A stretch of DNA of 64,000 nucleotides from the NCBI GenBank assembly GCA_021776335.1, contig JAJFGB010000001.1:237431-301430 (forward strand), written 5' to 3'. Numbering within the stretch: the stretch's first letter is position 1; every line of letters begins with the position of its first letter. Both the position numbers and the translations under genes were made by a program. A model generated the notes under the pieces. That model was not told where the DNA came from. It ran no database searches and was given only the letters and a program-made list of their open reading frames with translations. Source of the stretch: Hyphococcus sp. Lineage in GTDB: Bacteria; Pseudomonadota; Alphaproteobacteria; Caulobacterales; Parvularculaceae. Shown here in pieces: positions 9,082 through 17,646 of the stretch.

Positions 9082-9136
9082 GCAGGGTGTGCGGGTTTGG
9101 ACGCAAACGCGCGGCGCATCTCACATGTTCTAAATC

Positions 9137-10441
9137 TCATGCCATCGCATGTATTTCCGCTAACGCCCGGTCGATCTCCTGCTCATTGTTCAAAAGGCTC
9201 GGCGCAAAGCGCGCATAGCTTTGCCGATAGGGGGTGCTGCTCATGATCACACCCTTGTCATGCATGCGCGCGACAACATCGTCGGGTGTGACGCCGTCAA
9301 CATCAAAACAGGCAAAGCCGGCAGAGAGCGCCGGCGACATTGGCGTATAGAGTTTCACATGCGCCATTTTGGCGAGGCCTTCCTTTGCCTGGCTGTTGAG
9401 CTGATGAATGCGCGCTTCAACATTCGCTTTGCCCAATTGCAGGTGTAGTTTAAAAGCTTCGGGCAGCGCCCAGCGATGTTCAAAGGAATGAAACCCGCCC
9501 GGGGTCATATGCTGGCCCAGCGGCACCTGTTCCTGCGTTACCTGTTCCAGCCAGACAGCATAGGACAAGCTAAAGCTCGGGATCACGGCGTTGCTGCGGC
9601 GCCATGCACGGTCGCTGCCCCAGATGACGCCGGTGCCGCGCGGCCCGAAAATCCATTTATGTGTGCCGGCAACAAAGAAGTCACAGCCAAGCTTGCTGAC
9701 ATCCTGATTTTCAATGCCCAGCCCGTGCACGCCATCAACACAAAAGATAATTTGATCCGCCGGTTTCCGGTCGGCGTTCACCGCGTCAATGATGTCGGCG
9801 AGCGCCCGGATCGGAAGCTTCACCCCGGTTGAGGAATGCACCCAGGTGACGGCGACAACGCGCGTCCTGGCCGCGATATTATCTTTCAGGCGTCGCACCG
9901 CCTCATCTATATTAAAGAGGGCAGGGTTATCATAAAGAGCAATCTTGCGCACATGCGCGCCGGTGCGCGCCGCGCGGTGTGCGATCGACATGTCCGATGA
10001 ATAATGTTCATGGGTGGTTTGCAGAATTTCGTCGCCGGGATCGAGCTTCAATCCGCTATAGACGAGTCCCAGCCCCATGGTCGTGCTGTCGGTAAGGGCG
10101 AATTGATGAGGTTCGCCGCCCATATAAAGCGCTGTGGCCGAAGCGATCTCGCCGTCAATAGTCAGGTAATGTTCATGCCAATAGTCAGACGGGTTTTCGT
10201 CAAAAGCGCGACGGTGTTTTTCAATTGCATCGGCCACGGGCTTTGGATGAGACGCCAGCAGGAAGGTCGAAAGCTGTATGTAATCCCTGGTCAGCGGAAA
10301 CAGGTTTCTGAGCGCGGTCCAGTCGCCGGCAGTGATGGGGCCGTCATCAAGTGCGGGAGACGCTGTTAATGCTGCGGGCGCGGCAAGCGTATTGGCGGCG
10401 AGGGCGGTGCCGGCGGCGCCGAGAAATTGACGTCTTAACAT
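9137..10441 (-). CDS. Tat-exported class V aminotransferase-like PLP enzyme (CefD-like)
   Basis: This protein of 434 residues has AGGAGC upstream of its ATG. The N-terminus, RRQFLGAAG followed by an Ala-rich stretch to about residue 28, is a twin-arginine export signal. The rest is a fold-type I, class V aminotransferase/isopenicillin-N-epimerase-like enzyme. It has Asp236 in FCVDGVHG to hold the pyridine nitrogen and Lys262 in GTHKWIFGPRGTG as the Schiff-base lysine. Tat export allows a folded, cofactor-loaded enzyme to reach the periplasm. The reaction is unknown: epimerase, lyase and desulfurase activities all occur in the family. The phosphoesterase lipoprotein is divergent from it. Confidence 0.8.
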   Translation of the reverse strand: MLRRQFLGAAGTALAANTLAAPAALTASPALDDGPITAGDWTALRNLFPLTRDYIQLSTFLLASHPKPVADAIEKHRRAFDENPSDYWHEHYLTIDGEIASATALYMGGEPHQFALTDSTTMGLGLVYSGLKLDPGDEILQTTHEHYSSDMSIAHRAARTGAHVRKIALYDNPALFNIDEAVRRLKDNIAARTRVVAVTWVHSSTGVKLPIRALADIIDAVNADRKPADQIIFCVDGVHGLGIENQDVSKLGCDFFVAGTHKWIFGPRGTGVIWGSDRAWRRSNAVIPSFSLSYAVWLEQVTQEQVPLGQHMTPGGFHSFEHRWALPEAFKLHLQLGKANVEARIHQLNSQAKEGLAKMAHVKLYTPMSPALSAGFACFDVDGVTPDDVVARMHDKGVIMSSTPYRQSYARFAPSLLNNEQEIDRALAEIHAMA

Positions 10442-10614
10442 AATGAAGCGCTCCTGTTTGGCGTCATATGTAACGCATCACGGGCGTCACAACAAAGGAC
10501 AGGTGCAGTCTTTCGGTAAGAAGCGTTTCGGGCGAGGCCGGTCTGGTCGGGCACGCTGATTGACTTCAGGCAAGACGCCCAACACTATATTCAAACGCCG
10601 TCAGGGGGGCGCCA

Positions 10615-11634
10615 ATGCGCAAATTTCTCATTTCTCTCGCGAGTCTTTCGTTTTTTGCTGGTTGCACTGCCATAGATACAAATGCACCGCACAATGAATT
10701 CGCCCATGAGATTTCACCACCGCAGCCATGGCCTCATGAAAACTTCGATGCAAGCGATGAAAAATTCAGTTTTGCGATCATCTCTGACCTCAATGGCGGT
10801 GAGCGCGAAGGCGTTTTTGAAGTTGCGGTCGCGCAGCTTAATCTGCTGCGCCCGGAATTCATTATCAGCGTTGGTGATTTGATTGATGGCGGAACCGAGG
10901 ATGTTTCGCAGCTGGAGGAAGAATGGGATTGGTTTGATGAGCGCGCTGCGAAAGCGCAGGCGCCGTTGTTTTATGTCGGCGGCAATCATGACCTTACCAA
11001 TCAGACCATGCGCGATGTCTGGCAGAGCCGTTATGGCCCGCGCTATTACCACTTTGTCTATGGCGATATTCTGTTCCTGATGATGGATACGGAGGACTAT
11101 TCTGACGCGCGCATGCAGGAAATCTATCTGGCGCGCGCTGCAGCGATCGAGGTGCTTGATGGCGATAAACCGGAAAAAGCGCGCGAGATGGAATATTTTA
11201 AAATGCCCGAACGCGTGACTGGCGAAGTGGGTGATGAACAAGCGGCCTATATCGAAAAAGCAATTGCAGAAAACCCCGATGTTCGCTGGACGTTTGTGTT
11301 CATGCACAAGCCTGTGTGGATGCGCGAAGATGAAAACGCGTTCGCGCGCGTTGAAACTGCGTTAGGCGATCGGCCTTACACATTATTCAACGGGCATTTC
11401 CATGCCTATGCACATCACCTGCGGAATGACCGCGACCATATCATTCTCGGCACGACGGGCGGCGGCCAGGATGCGAAAAACGATGCATCTTTTGATCATG
11501 TCACGCTTGTCACGATGGATCAGGACGGTCCATCAATCGCGACGCTTCGAATGGACGGTATTCTTGACAAGTCTGGCGAGATACCGGCGGGCGGGAACGA
11601 AATGTGCCTTCAGGCGTCGCGCTGCGAGAACTAA
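10615..11634 (+). CDS. Calcineurin-like metallophosphoesterase lipoprotein
   Basis: This 339-residue protein has a lipobox ending at Cys17. The metallophosphoesterase motifs follow in order: SDLN (57-60), GDLID (87-91), GNHD (123-126), His231 in FMHKP and GHFH (260-263). The first motif normally reads DxH; here the His is Asn. Related proteins that I recall with DRTGG at this place suggest a subfamily trait rather than decay, as GGEREGVFE also fits that group. Substrates are unknown; periplasmic phosphomono- or diesters are likely. A possible promoter (TTGACT, then CACTAT 17 bp on) lies at about 10559-10587. It probably forms its own unit. Confidence 0.8.
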   Translation: MRKFLISLASLSFFAGCTAIDTNAPHNEFAHEISPPQPWPHENFDASDEKFSFAIISDLNGGEREGVFEVAVAQLNLLRPEFIISVGDLIDGGTEDVSQLEEEWDWFDERAAKAQAPLFYVGGNHDLTNQTMRDVWQSRYGPRYYHFVYGDILFLMMDTEDYSDARMQEIYLARAAAIEVLDGDKPEKAREMEYFKMPERVTGEVGDEQAAYIEKAIAENPDVRWTFVFMHKPVWMREDENAFARVETALGDRPYTLFNGHFHAYAHHLRNDRDHIILGTTGGGQDAKNDASFDHVTLVTMDQDGPSIATLRMDGILDKSGEIPAGGNEMCLQASRCEN

Positions 11635-11778
11635 AGCATTGGTCGAAAAGTGGAATCCGGATTTTGCGCCAAGAAAGGGGTTTTTGCCAATAATCTTGTC
11701 CCGTAGCGGTCCGTATCATAGAATATTGTTGCGTTCCCTGGGAAGAATGCGGGGCGCGTCGATACGGGAAGATATCTG

Positions 11779-14700
11779 ATGGCAAATGTTTATTTTGCAG
11801 TGCGGGTGGTTTTTGTTTCCGTCCTGTTTGTGTGTGGATTTGCAGCATCCAACGCTGCGGAAGCTCAAGGCTACATTCCTGGACCTGAAATTGATCCGGA
11901 TCGCGCTGGCGTGGACAATGTTGGTCAGTACGGCGATTACATTGACCGTGCAGACGAGCTGATCTGGGAATTGTATTTTCCGCGCTGTACGCCGCCTGAA
12001 GGCACAACAATCCTTGATTTCGATATGGATGTGCTTGGCGCGCCGCCGAATATTGCCGGCCACACGCAAATTGCTACGATACATGGTTCCGTCGGCCTGC
12101 CATCCCATGGATCGATCAGCCGCGAAAATGCTGTCAGGCTGACAGCCGCCAGCGGCGCTGTTGTTGATTTTGATCAGCCGCAACGTCATGTCGGATTATA
12201 TATTGGCGCTAATACCGGCACAATCGACCAGCTCGATCTTACCGCTTTTGACAGCGTAGGGCGCGTGGTCGGGCGCGATACGATCCTCAATGTTGAGCGG
12301 CCCATCAACACCTGCATGGCCATTGGTGCGAGCAGTGATTCTGGTATAAAGCACGTTGTCATTCAAAAACGTGGAACCGGTCAGTTGATGATCGATCGGT
12401 TGTTCTATTCAGATAGCGTCGAGTTGCCCGCATTGCCCACGCCGGTCAGTGGCCGCGCAGAATTCGTAACGCCGCTGGATCGTCAGACCCTGAATGCGTC
12501 GCGGGGGCACAATGTGATCGGCTTGATCCGCATCCCGTCCGGAATGTCACTTTCTGAAGTTACTTTGTCTGTGCCGAGATGGGATGGGCTTTCCACGGAG
12601 ACACTATTTGCTGATTTTTTTCGGTTGCGGACCGAAGGCAGCGAAGATGTTTACTGGTTTTCAAAGGCGCGCGTCCTGATCCCTGACGGCCCAAGCTGGA
12701 TCGGCGTGACGGCGGTCGGGCCGGGTGTGCGCGCCACAAGTGGCATTGAGGTGATTGGCGTTGGCGCGCCCGCTTTTGCCGCCAGCGACCTTGCCGGCAA
12801 TATCGACATCGAGCCGATCACGATGGAAGTCACGCAAGCGATCCGGGGCGAGGTTGATCTCATTCCGCCAGGCGGGTCAATCAATGAGCGAAGCGATAAT
12901 ATTCTGGTCCATGACAAGCCGACGGTCGTTCGTGCTTTTGCACGTTATACCTTTCCGACATTGAGGCCGGGTTCGGCGCCGCGTGTTTATGCGCTTGCGG
13001 AATTGCACGGCTCCCGCAACGGGGCTGCGTTGCCCGGTTCGCCCATTCTGCCTAACGGGTTGCTCAGAAATGCGGTTGGGTTGAGCGCGGATCGTGCGAG
13101 TGCCTATCACCGCTTGAAGCAGCGAACGAGCGGATCGTGGAATTTTCGGCTGCCATCTTCCTGGACGCGTGAAGGCGCCATTGATCTGCGCCTTGTTGTC
13201 AATCCTGCGACGCGTCCGGCGCCGGTTCCTGAAGCATCCGGCGCCGATGGCGGCCTCAACGAGATTACATTGCGTAATGTAATTTTTCGTGGGCAACAGA
13301 CGCCAAGTGTTCGCGCCTGGGCGGTCGATTACTGGTGGCGATGTCCTTATACTGGCGGCACCGGCCTTGCAGATCGAGGCCCCGGCGTCCTGTGCCCGAT
13401 GACCTCCACGGCGGTCGTCAATATGCAGCCGACCGATCTGGAAATACGGCAGGCGGTTCGCAACTGGTGGAACATGGCGCCGTTCCCCGGCGTGTGGCCA
13501 CGCACATTCGGCATATTTGATTATACGTTCGCGGACGCCCCCGGCGCCCCAGAACCGCATCTGGAAGCAGGGTCAACGATTGACCAGTTTTTGCTGGGTT
13601 CAGCGTTCCGCTGCAATCTCGTTTCCAATCATGACTATTCGCGATTTAATATGCTGGTCAGTAGTTTTGTCCGCGGCTGCGCACACGGCGTTCCGTCTAC
13701 ATTCAGAGCAACGGCGACTAATGATGGCACGGTGCTGATGCACGAAGCCGGTCATACGATGGGCATGCGGCACACAAGCGGCGCCCATGGCGCCGCGTTC
13801 GCCGTTACCCGATGGCCCGGTGATCATGGTGAAATCTCCAGAAACGAAAGAACAAGCTCGGCGTTTAATGTTCGATTGATGCAGGCTTTGCCATACCGTT
13901 TAGCTGGACGCGGGGGGACCAATTCTGAACGCCATGATGTGATGGGGTATGTGGGGCCAAATAACTCCGCCCGTCAGCGCTGGCCATCCAATGAAGTCTG
14001 GCATCACATGGAAGATGTCATCGGCTCTAACCTTGTTCGCATCGACAACCGTACTGACGACCAATATTACGGCGGCGCGCCGGGTGAGGGAGAGGACGGC
14101 GCCGTTTCGATTGCGGGTGTCATCACCCCGAACGGCGTTGCATTGCGTCCGGGCTATATTGATGCAGGCGGTATTGTCAGCAATGGCGATCTCGTCGTGG
14201 AGATTCTTAACGTCGATGGAAAAGTGATCGAGCGCGTGAACTCCGCCAGCGCCAAACCCTATGATGTTGACGTTGTGGATTTTTCCTCATTTGTCATTCC
14301 TGTGACGATCGCGGACACGGCGCACACATTGGTTCTCTATCAAAATAAAAAGGAAATGTTCCGGGAAACGATCGACCACGCGCCCGCCTCCGTGATCTTG
14401 AAGGCGCCCGCCAAGTGGCCCCTCAAGGGTAAAGCGCCCGTTTCCTGGTGGACGGCCGGCGATGAGGCAAAAGAATACCGCCTTGAAACCAGCCGCGATG
14501 GCAAGGAGTGGTTTCCATTGGCCGTGACGAAACAGAATGAGGTTGTCATAGACGCCGGAGCGGTTCCTTTTGAAGGAAAAGCCTGGGTGCTTCGCGTGCA
14601 GGCGACAAATGGCATCGACGTAACACTATCAAATTTGGTCGCAGTGGCATTTCCAACGAGACCGCTGAAACCAATCATCGTCAATCCGCTCGACGGCGAT

Positions 14701-15198
14701 ATCCTGACGGTAAATGACGCAATCAACCTTCACGCGTCGCTGTCGGATTTCGCGATCGCTGATCCGTCAACGCTGGAATGGACCCTGAAGGGTAAAGTGA
14801 TCGCGCAGGGGCTTACCGGCGCTGCCTATATTGGCGAGCCGGGTGAACACATTGTCGGGTTGCGTACGCCTGATCAGAGATATGAAACATCTGTCAAGTT
14901 TACGATTGTCAAAGACGAGGACGCTGACGGGATCAGTGACGAGTGGGAAAAACAGTTCGGTCTTAATCCAAACGATCCTGACGATAGTCAATTCGATTTG
15001 GACCAGGACGGATTAGCTGCGTGGGAAGAATATTCTCTCGGCACGCATCCGAAAAATCCCGATACGGACAAGGATGGATTTACCGATGGGGTCGAACGGA
15101 ATGCCGGCTCCGATCCCACCAATGCGAAATCCGTCCCCGTGAAGGATGAAAACACCGATCAACAACGAACGCTCAAATATTACAGGAAGCCAAAATAG
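11779..15198 (+). CDS. Large secreted metzincin-like zinc protease with C-terminal calcium-repeat tail
   Basis: This 1139-residue protein has a signal peptide (about 1-30, ending AAEAQ) and GGGAAG as ribosome site. The long N-terminal half is beta-rich. The zinc site HEAGHTMGMRH lies at 655-665, and a Met-turn candidate HDVMGY at 719-724; this spacing and the third His point to the metzincin clan. The stretch 870-1030 looks like Ig/FN3-type sandwiches. The tail (about 1045-1120) carries thrombospondin type 3-like acidic repeats (DADGISDEWE, DLDQDGLAAWEE, DTDKDGFTDGVE), which usually bind calcium. It should be an extracellular or cell-surface protease. The matrix target is unknown. A second HExxH protein lies at 33.6 kb. 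Confidence 0.8.
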   Translation: MANVYFAVRVVFVSVLFVCGFAASNAAEAQGYIPGPEIDPDRAGVDNVGQYGDYIDRADELIWELYFPRCTPPEGTTILDFDMDVLGAPPNIAGHTQIATIHGSVGLPSHGSISRENAVRLTAASGAVVDFDQPQRHVGLYIGANTGTIDQLDLTAFDSVGRVVGRDTILNVERPINTCMAIGASSDSGIKHVVIQKRGTGQLMIDRLFYSDSVELPALPTPVSGRAEFVTPLDRQTLNASRGHNVIGLIRIPSGMSLSEVTLSVPRWDGLSTETLFADFFRLRTEGSEDVYWFSKARVLIPDGPSWIGVTAVGPGVRATSGIEVIGVGAPAFAASDLAGNIDIEPITMEVTQAIRGEVDLIPPGGSINERSDNILVHDKPTVVRAFARYTFPTLRPGSAPRVYALAELHGSRNGAALPGSPILPNGLLRNAVGLSADRASAYHRLKQRTSGSWNFRLPSSWTREGAIDLRLVVNPATRPAPVPEASGADGGLNEITLRNVIFRGQQTPSVRAWAVDYWWRCPYTGGTGLADRGPGVLCPMTSTAVVNMQPTDLEIRQAVRNWWNMAPFPGVWPRTFGIFDYTFADAPGAPEPHLEAGSTIDQFLLGSAFRCNLVSNHDYSRFNMLVSSFVRGCAHGVPSTFRATATNDGTVLMHEAGHTMGMRHTSGAHGAAFAVTRWPGDHGEISRNERTSSAFNVRLMQALPYRLAGRGGTNSERHDVMGYVGPNNSARQRWPSNEVWHHMEDVIGSNLVRIDNRTDDQYYGGAPGEGEDGAVSIAGVITPNGVALRPGYIDAGGIVSNGDLVVEILNVDGKVIERVNSASAKPYDVDVVDFSSFVIPVTIADTAHTLVLYQNKKEMFRETIDHAPASVILKAPAKWPLKGKAPVSWWTAGDEAKEYRLETSRDGKEWFPLAVTKQNEVVIDAGAVPFEGKAWVLRVQATNGIDVTLSNLVAVAFPTRPLKPIIVNPLDGDILTVNDAINLHASLSDFAIADPSTLEWTLKGKVIAQGLTGAAYIGEPGEHIVGLRTPDQRYETSVKFTIVKDEDADGISDEWEKQFGLNPNDPDDSQFDLDQDGLAAWEEYSLGTHPKNPDTDKDGFTDGVERNAGSDPTNAKSVPVKDENTDQQRTLKYYRKPK

Positions 15199-15237
15199 GG
15201 AAAAAAACCTGCAACGGCAGGGCCGATTGTGTGACCC

Positions 15238-15843
15238 TTATATCAGGCTGCCCGCAATAAGTTTTGCGGCGCGCCGGGCCACGCGTTTTAACTCTGCTTT
15301 TGAGGCGCCGGATCGTGCACGCGTTGAAAGACCATTCAGTGTGTTGGTGGCAGCTTCCGCTGCCGCTTTTATTTTTGCTTTGTCGTCAAGATTTGTGAGC
15401 CGGGCAAAATTTTTGGCCATGCCCTTATCAAGCTGGTCCATAAAAAACCCAAGTTTGAGGCGAACGGCTTCGTGGTCCGATGCGCTGGGCGCTGTCACAT
15501 AAACCAGACACCCGCGCGCTTCTTCTGTTCCGGAAAAATAGGCGTCAAGCATGGCGTCATAAAATCCGGTGAGGGCGGTTTCGATAGTGCGCCCGGAGCG
15601 AAGCGCTTCGATCGCGCGGCTGCCCGTTGTTTTCGCAAAAGCCTCCATGGCGGCGAGATACATGGCGTGCTTATCGCCAAAGGCTGCATATAGGCTGGGT
15701 CGGCTGAGTCCGGTTGCCGCCGACAACTCGTCCAGTGACGCCGCCGCATAGCCATTCGCTCTGAATGTCTCAACGATCGCGTTCATGGCGAGGTCGGGAT
15801 CGAATGTCCGCGGCCGTCCGCGACGTGGGGCAGGTGTGGGCAT
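15238..15843 (-). CDS. TetR-family repressor
   Basis: This protein of 201 residues has an N-terminal TetR DNA-binding domain (about 15-60), with SLDELSAATGLSRPSLYAAFGDKHAMY as recognition region, and a C-terminal ligand domain. It is divergent from the DJ-1/PfpI gene, and an extended inverted repeat fills the 82-bp gap between them. It therefore probably represses both itself and that gene. GRPRTFDPD near the start is typical of AcrR/NemR-like members responding to small electrophilic or toxic compounds. The ligand is unknown. Confidence 0.85.
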   Translation of the reverse strand: MPTPAPRRGRPRTFDPDLAMNAIVETFRANGYAAASLDELSAATGLSRPSLYAAFGDKHAMYLAAMEAFAKTTGSRAIEALRSGRTIETALTGFYDAMLDAYFSGTEEARGCLVYVTAPSASDHEAVRLKLGFFMDQLDKGMAKNFARLTNLDDKAKIKAAAEAATNTLNGLSTRARSGASKAELKRVARRAAKLIAGSLI

Positions 15844-15855
15844 ATATGTACTGTT

Positions 15856-15893
15856 TCGCTTATAATTATTGACGTCGAGATAATTATAAGCGA
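15856..15893. promoter_or_regulatory. TetR operator: 14-bp inverted repeat
   Basis: TCGCTTATAATTAT (15856-15869) and its exact complement ATAATTATAAGCGA (15880-15893) flank a 10-bp spacer between the divergent TetR and DJ-1 genes. Each arm itself contains the 8-bp palindrome ATAATTAT, so two repressor dimers could bind side by side. The position over both promoters fits TetR autoregulation. Confidence 0.75.
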
Positions 15894-15925
15894 TATGGTA
15901 TATAATTCAAGGAAAGGCGCATTCG

Positions 15926-16603
15926 ATGCTTATTCAGGCTTTGCTTTACCCACAATTCACGACCATGGACCTTGTTGGTGCGTTGCAGCCGCTCGCGCTT
16001 CTTCCCGGCGCTAAAACCGAGCTGGTTTGGAAAGAGACGGGCCCTGTAGCGAGCGACAGCACAGCTGCGATCGTTGCGACCACAAGTTTTGCCGACGCCA
16101 GCGTTGCGCCTGATGTCATTCTCGTGCCGGGCGGCGGTACGCCGTCCGTCGATATTCTGGAAGATGAAGAAGTGATGGCTTTTCTTGCGGCGCGCGGCGC
16201 GAATGCGCAATGGATCGTTTCTGTCTGCACCGGCTCGCTCCTCCTGGGGATGGCGGGGCTCCTCGAGGGGTATCGCGCGGCCAGCCATTGGGCGGTCATC
16301 GATACGCTGGATAGTTTCGGTGCGATCCCGGTTCATGAGCGCGTTGTGATTGATCGCAATCGATGCACAGGCGGCGGTGTCACCGCCGGCATGGATATCG
16401 GGTTGACCATGGCTGGCGTCATCGCGGGCGAGCCTCTGGGCAAAGCGCTCGAGCTCGCTTTTGAATATAACCCGGCGCCGCCTTATGGAACGGGGCATCC
16501 ATCAATTGCGGATGAAGAAACGCTCGCTATGGCGCGCGCCATGTTTTCTCAAAGCGTTCCGACAGAGCGTATTCGCGATATTGCAACGCGACGCCAGGCA
16601 TAG
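15926..16603 (+). CDS. DJ-1/PfpI family protein (isonitrile hydratase-like)
   Basis: This protein of 225 residues has AAGGAAAGG before its ATG. It carries the DJ-1/PfpI glutamine-amidotransferase-like fold, with DVILVPGGG and the nucleophile elbow SVCTGSLLLG, where Cys101 is the expected reactive cysteine. The C-terminal part (FEYNPAPPYGTGHPS) matches the isonitrile hydratase/InhA-like branch. Members hydrate isonitriles, detoxify aldehydes or sense oxidants. The divergent TetR repressor and shared operator suggest induction by a toxic small molecule. The actual substrate is unknown. Confidence 0.8.
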   Translation: MLIQALLYPQFTTMDLVGALQPLALLPGAKTELVWKETGPVASDSTAAIVATTSFADASVAPDVILVPGGGTPSVDILEDEEVMAFLAARGANAQWIVSVCTGSLLLGMAGLLEGYRAASHWAVIDTLDSFGAIPVHERVVIDRNRCTGGGVTAGMDIGLTMAGVIAGEPLGKALELAFEYNPAPPYGTGHPSIADEETLAMARAMFSQSVPTERIRDIATRRQA

Positions 16604-16622
16604 ACGCTTTGCTGATTGCACG

Positions 16623-17474
16623 TCATGGCAATTGCATTGGTTCACCTGAGATAATGGCCATCGCAAAGATTGAAAAAACAGCAATGCCCGCTGCCATGGG
16701 CAATGCGAGCGCAACCAGTATGCCAGCCGTGGTGAAGTGCCAGAGGGGACGGGCGCTGTCCTTGGCGCGGAGATAAAGTTCAAGAATGATGAGCGGCACA
16801 AGATAACAGCCAAATGTCCAGAAACTAAGGAACGGATCGTTGACGCCCGGTTCAATCCCGAATGCGGTGCCGATGGCAAAATATGCGAAAAAACCGATCC
16901 GCAAAAACCATTGGGCATTGGAGACAAGATAGAGCCGCAGCGCCCAGCGGCGATGAATGGTGATGTTGCGGGCGACCGCCGTCCTGAACGCCAGAAAGGC
17001 GAAGCTGAGAATAAGAATGCCGTTAAAAGTCGTCGACATCTCTGTAATTGAGGTCGGGGGCGCTTTGCGAATCCACACAAGGTAAAATCCTGAAAGAGAA
17101 AGCCCGACAACGGTCAGCAGAAACACCCGGCCATTCCATCGGTGAAATACCGGCGCATATTTTCGAATTTGCGGAATAAGCTGCAGCGCGCCGCCAAAAG
17201 CAATAATCCCCGCAGCCAGGGCGTGCGCCCCATAAGCCAGATTGCCTGCACTATCGCCAGCGACATAGGGCGAGGTCCCGGCAATGGCGGCCAGGCGGTC
17301 CCAGACCTCGATATTGCCCGTCAGGACTGACGTTCCGTAAAAGGCGGCGATGTAATAGAAAAAGGCCCATTGTCCGATAAGCAGGACGAGAAATATGAGT
17401 ACAGCAGCAGCGGTGAGCGTCCGCGCGGAAATGGATTTTTGGTCTGATACAGGGCTCAACGCAGCGTCTGACAT
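16623..17474 (-). CDS. DUF2306-family multi-pass membrane protein (module 1)
   Basis: This protein of 283 residues has GAGGAAAG before its ATG. Seven or so hydrophobic segments cover most of the chain. Family signatures are GQWAFFYYI near residue 34, GGALQLIPQIRKYAPVFHRWNGR near 95-117 and IHRRWALRLYLV near 170. The conserved His residues in FHRWNGR and IHRRWA lie at membrane edges, where heme or quinone could be held, although no function is established. It is divergent from the AraC regulator 172 bp away. A clear paralogue lies at 54.1 kb, also divergent from an AraC gene. Confidence 0.75.
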   Translation of the reverse strand: MSDAALSPVSDQKSISARTLTAAAVLIFLVLLIGQWAFFYYIAAFYGTSVLTGNIEVWDRLAAIAGTSPYVAGDSAGNLAYGAHALAAGIIAFGGALQLIPQIRKYAPVFHRWNGRVFLLTVVGLSLSGFYLVWIRKAPPTSITEMSTTFNGILILSFAFLAFRTAVARNITIHRRWALRLYLVSNAQWFLRIGFFAYFAIGTAFGIEPGVNDPFLSFWTFGCYLVPLIILELYLRAKDSARPLWHFTTAGILVALALPMAAGIAVFSIFAMAIISGEPMQLP

Positions 17475-17646
17475 GAAACTTTCCTCAACAGCGCCGTCGG
17501 CATAATCGTCCGTTCCGCGAACGACTTCTCCCTCGACGGCAAATGGTAAATTGCAATAGAATAATGCTGGTGATCGAAACCGCCTGACATGATGTTACGT
17601 GTCAAAAACTTGACCGCAGGCGACAATCGTGGAGCAGGGCGCGTAA

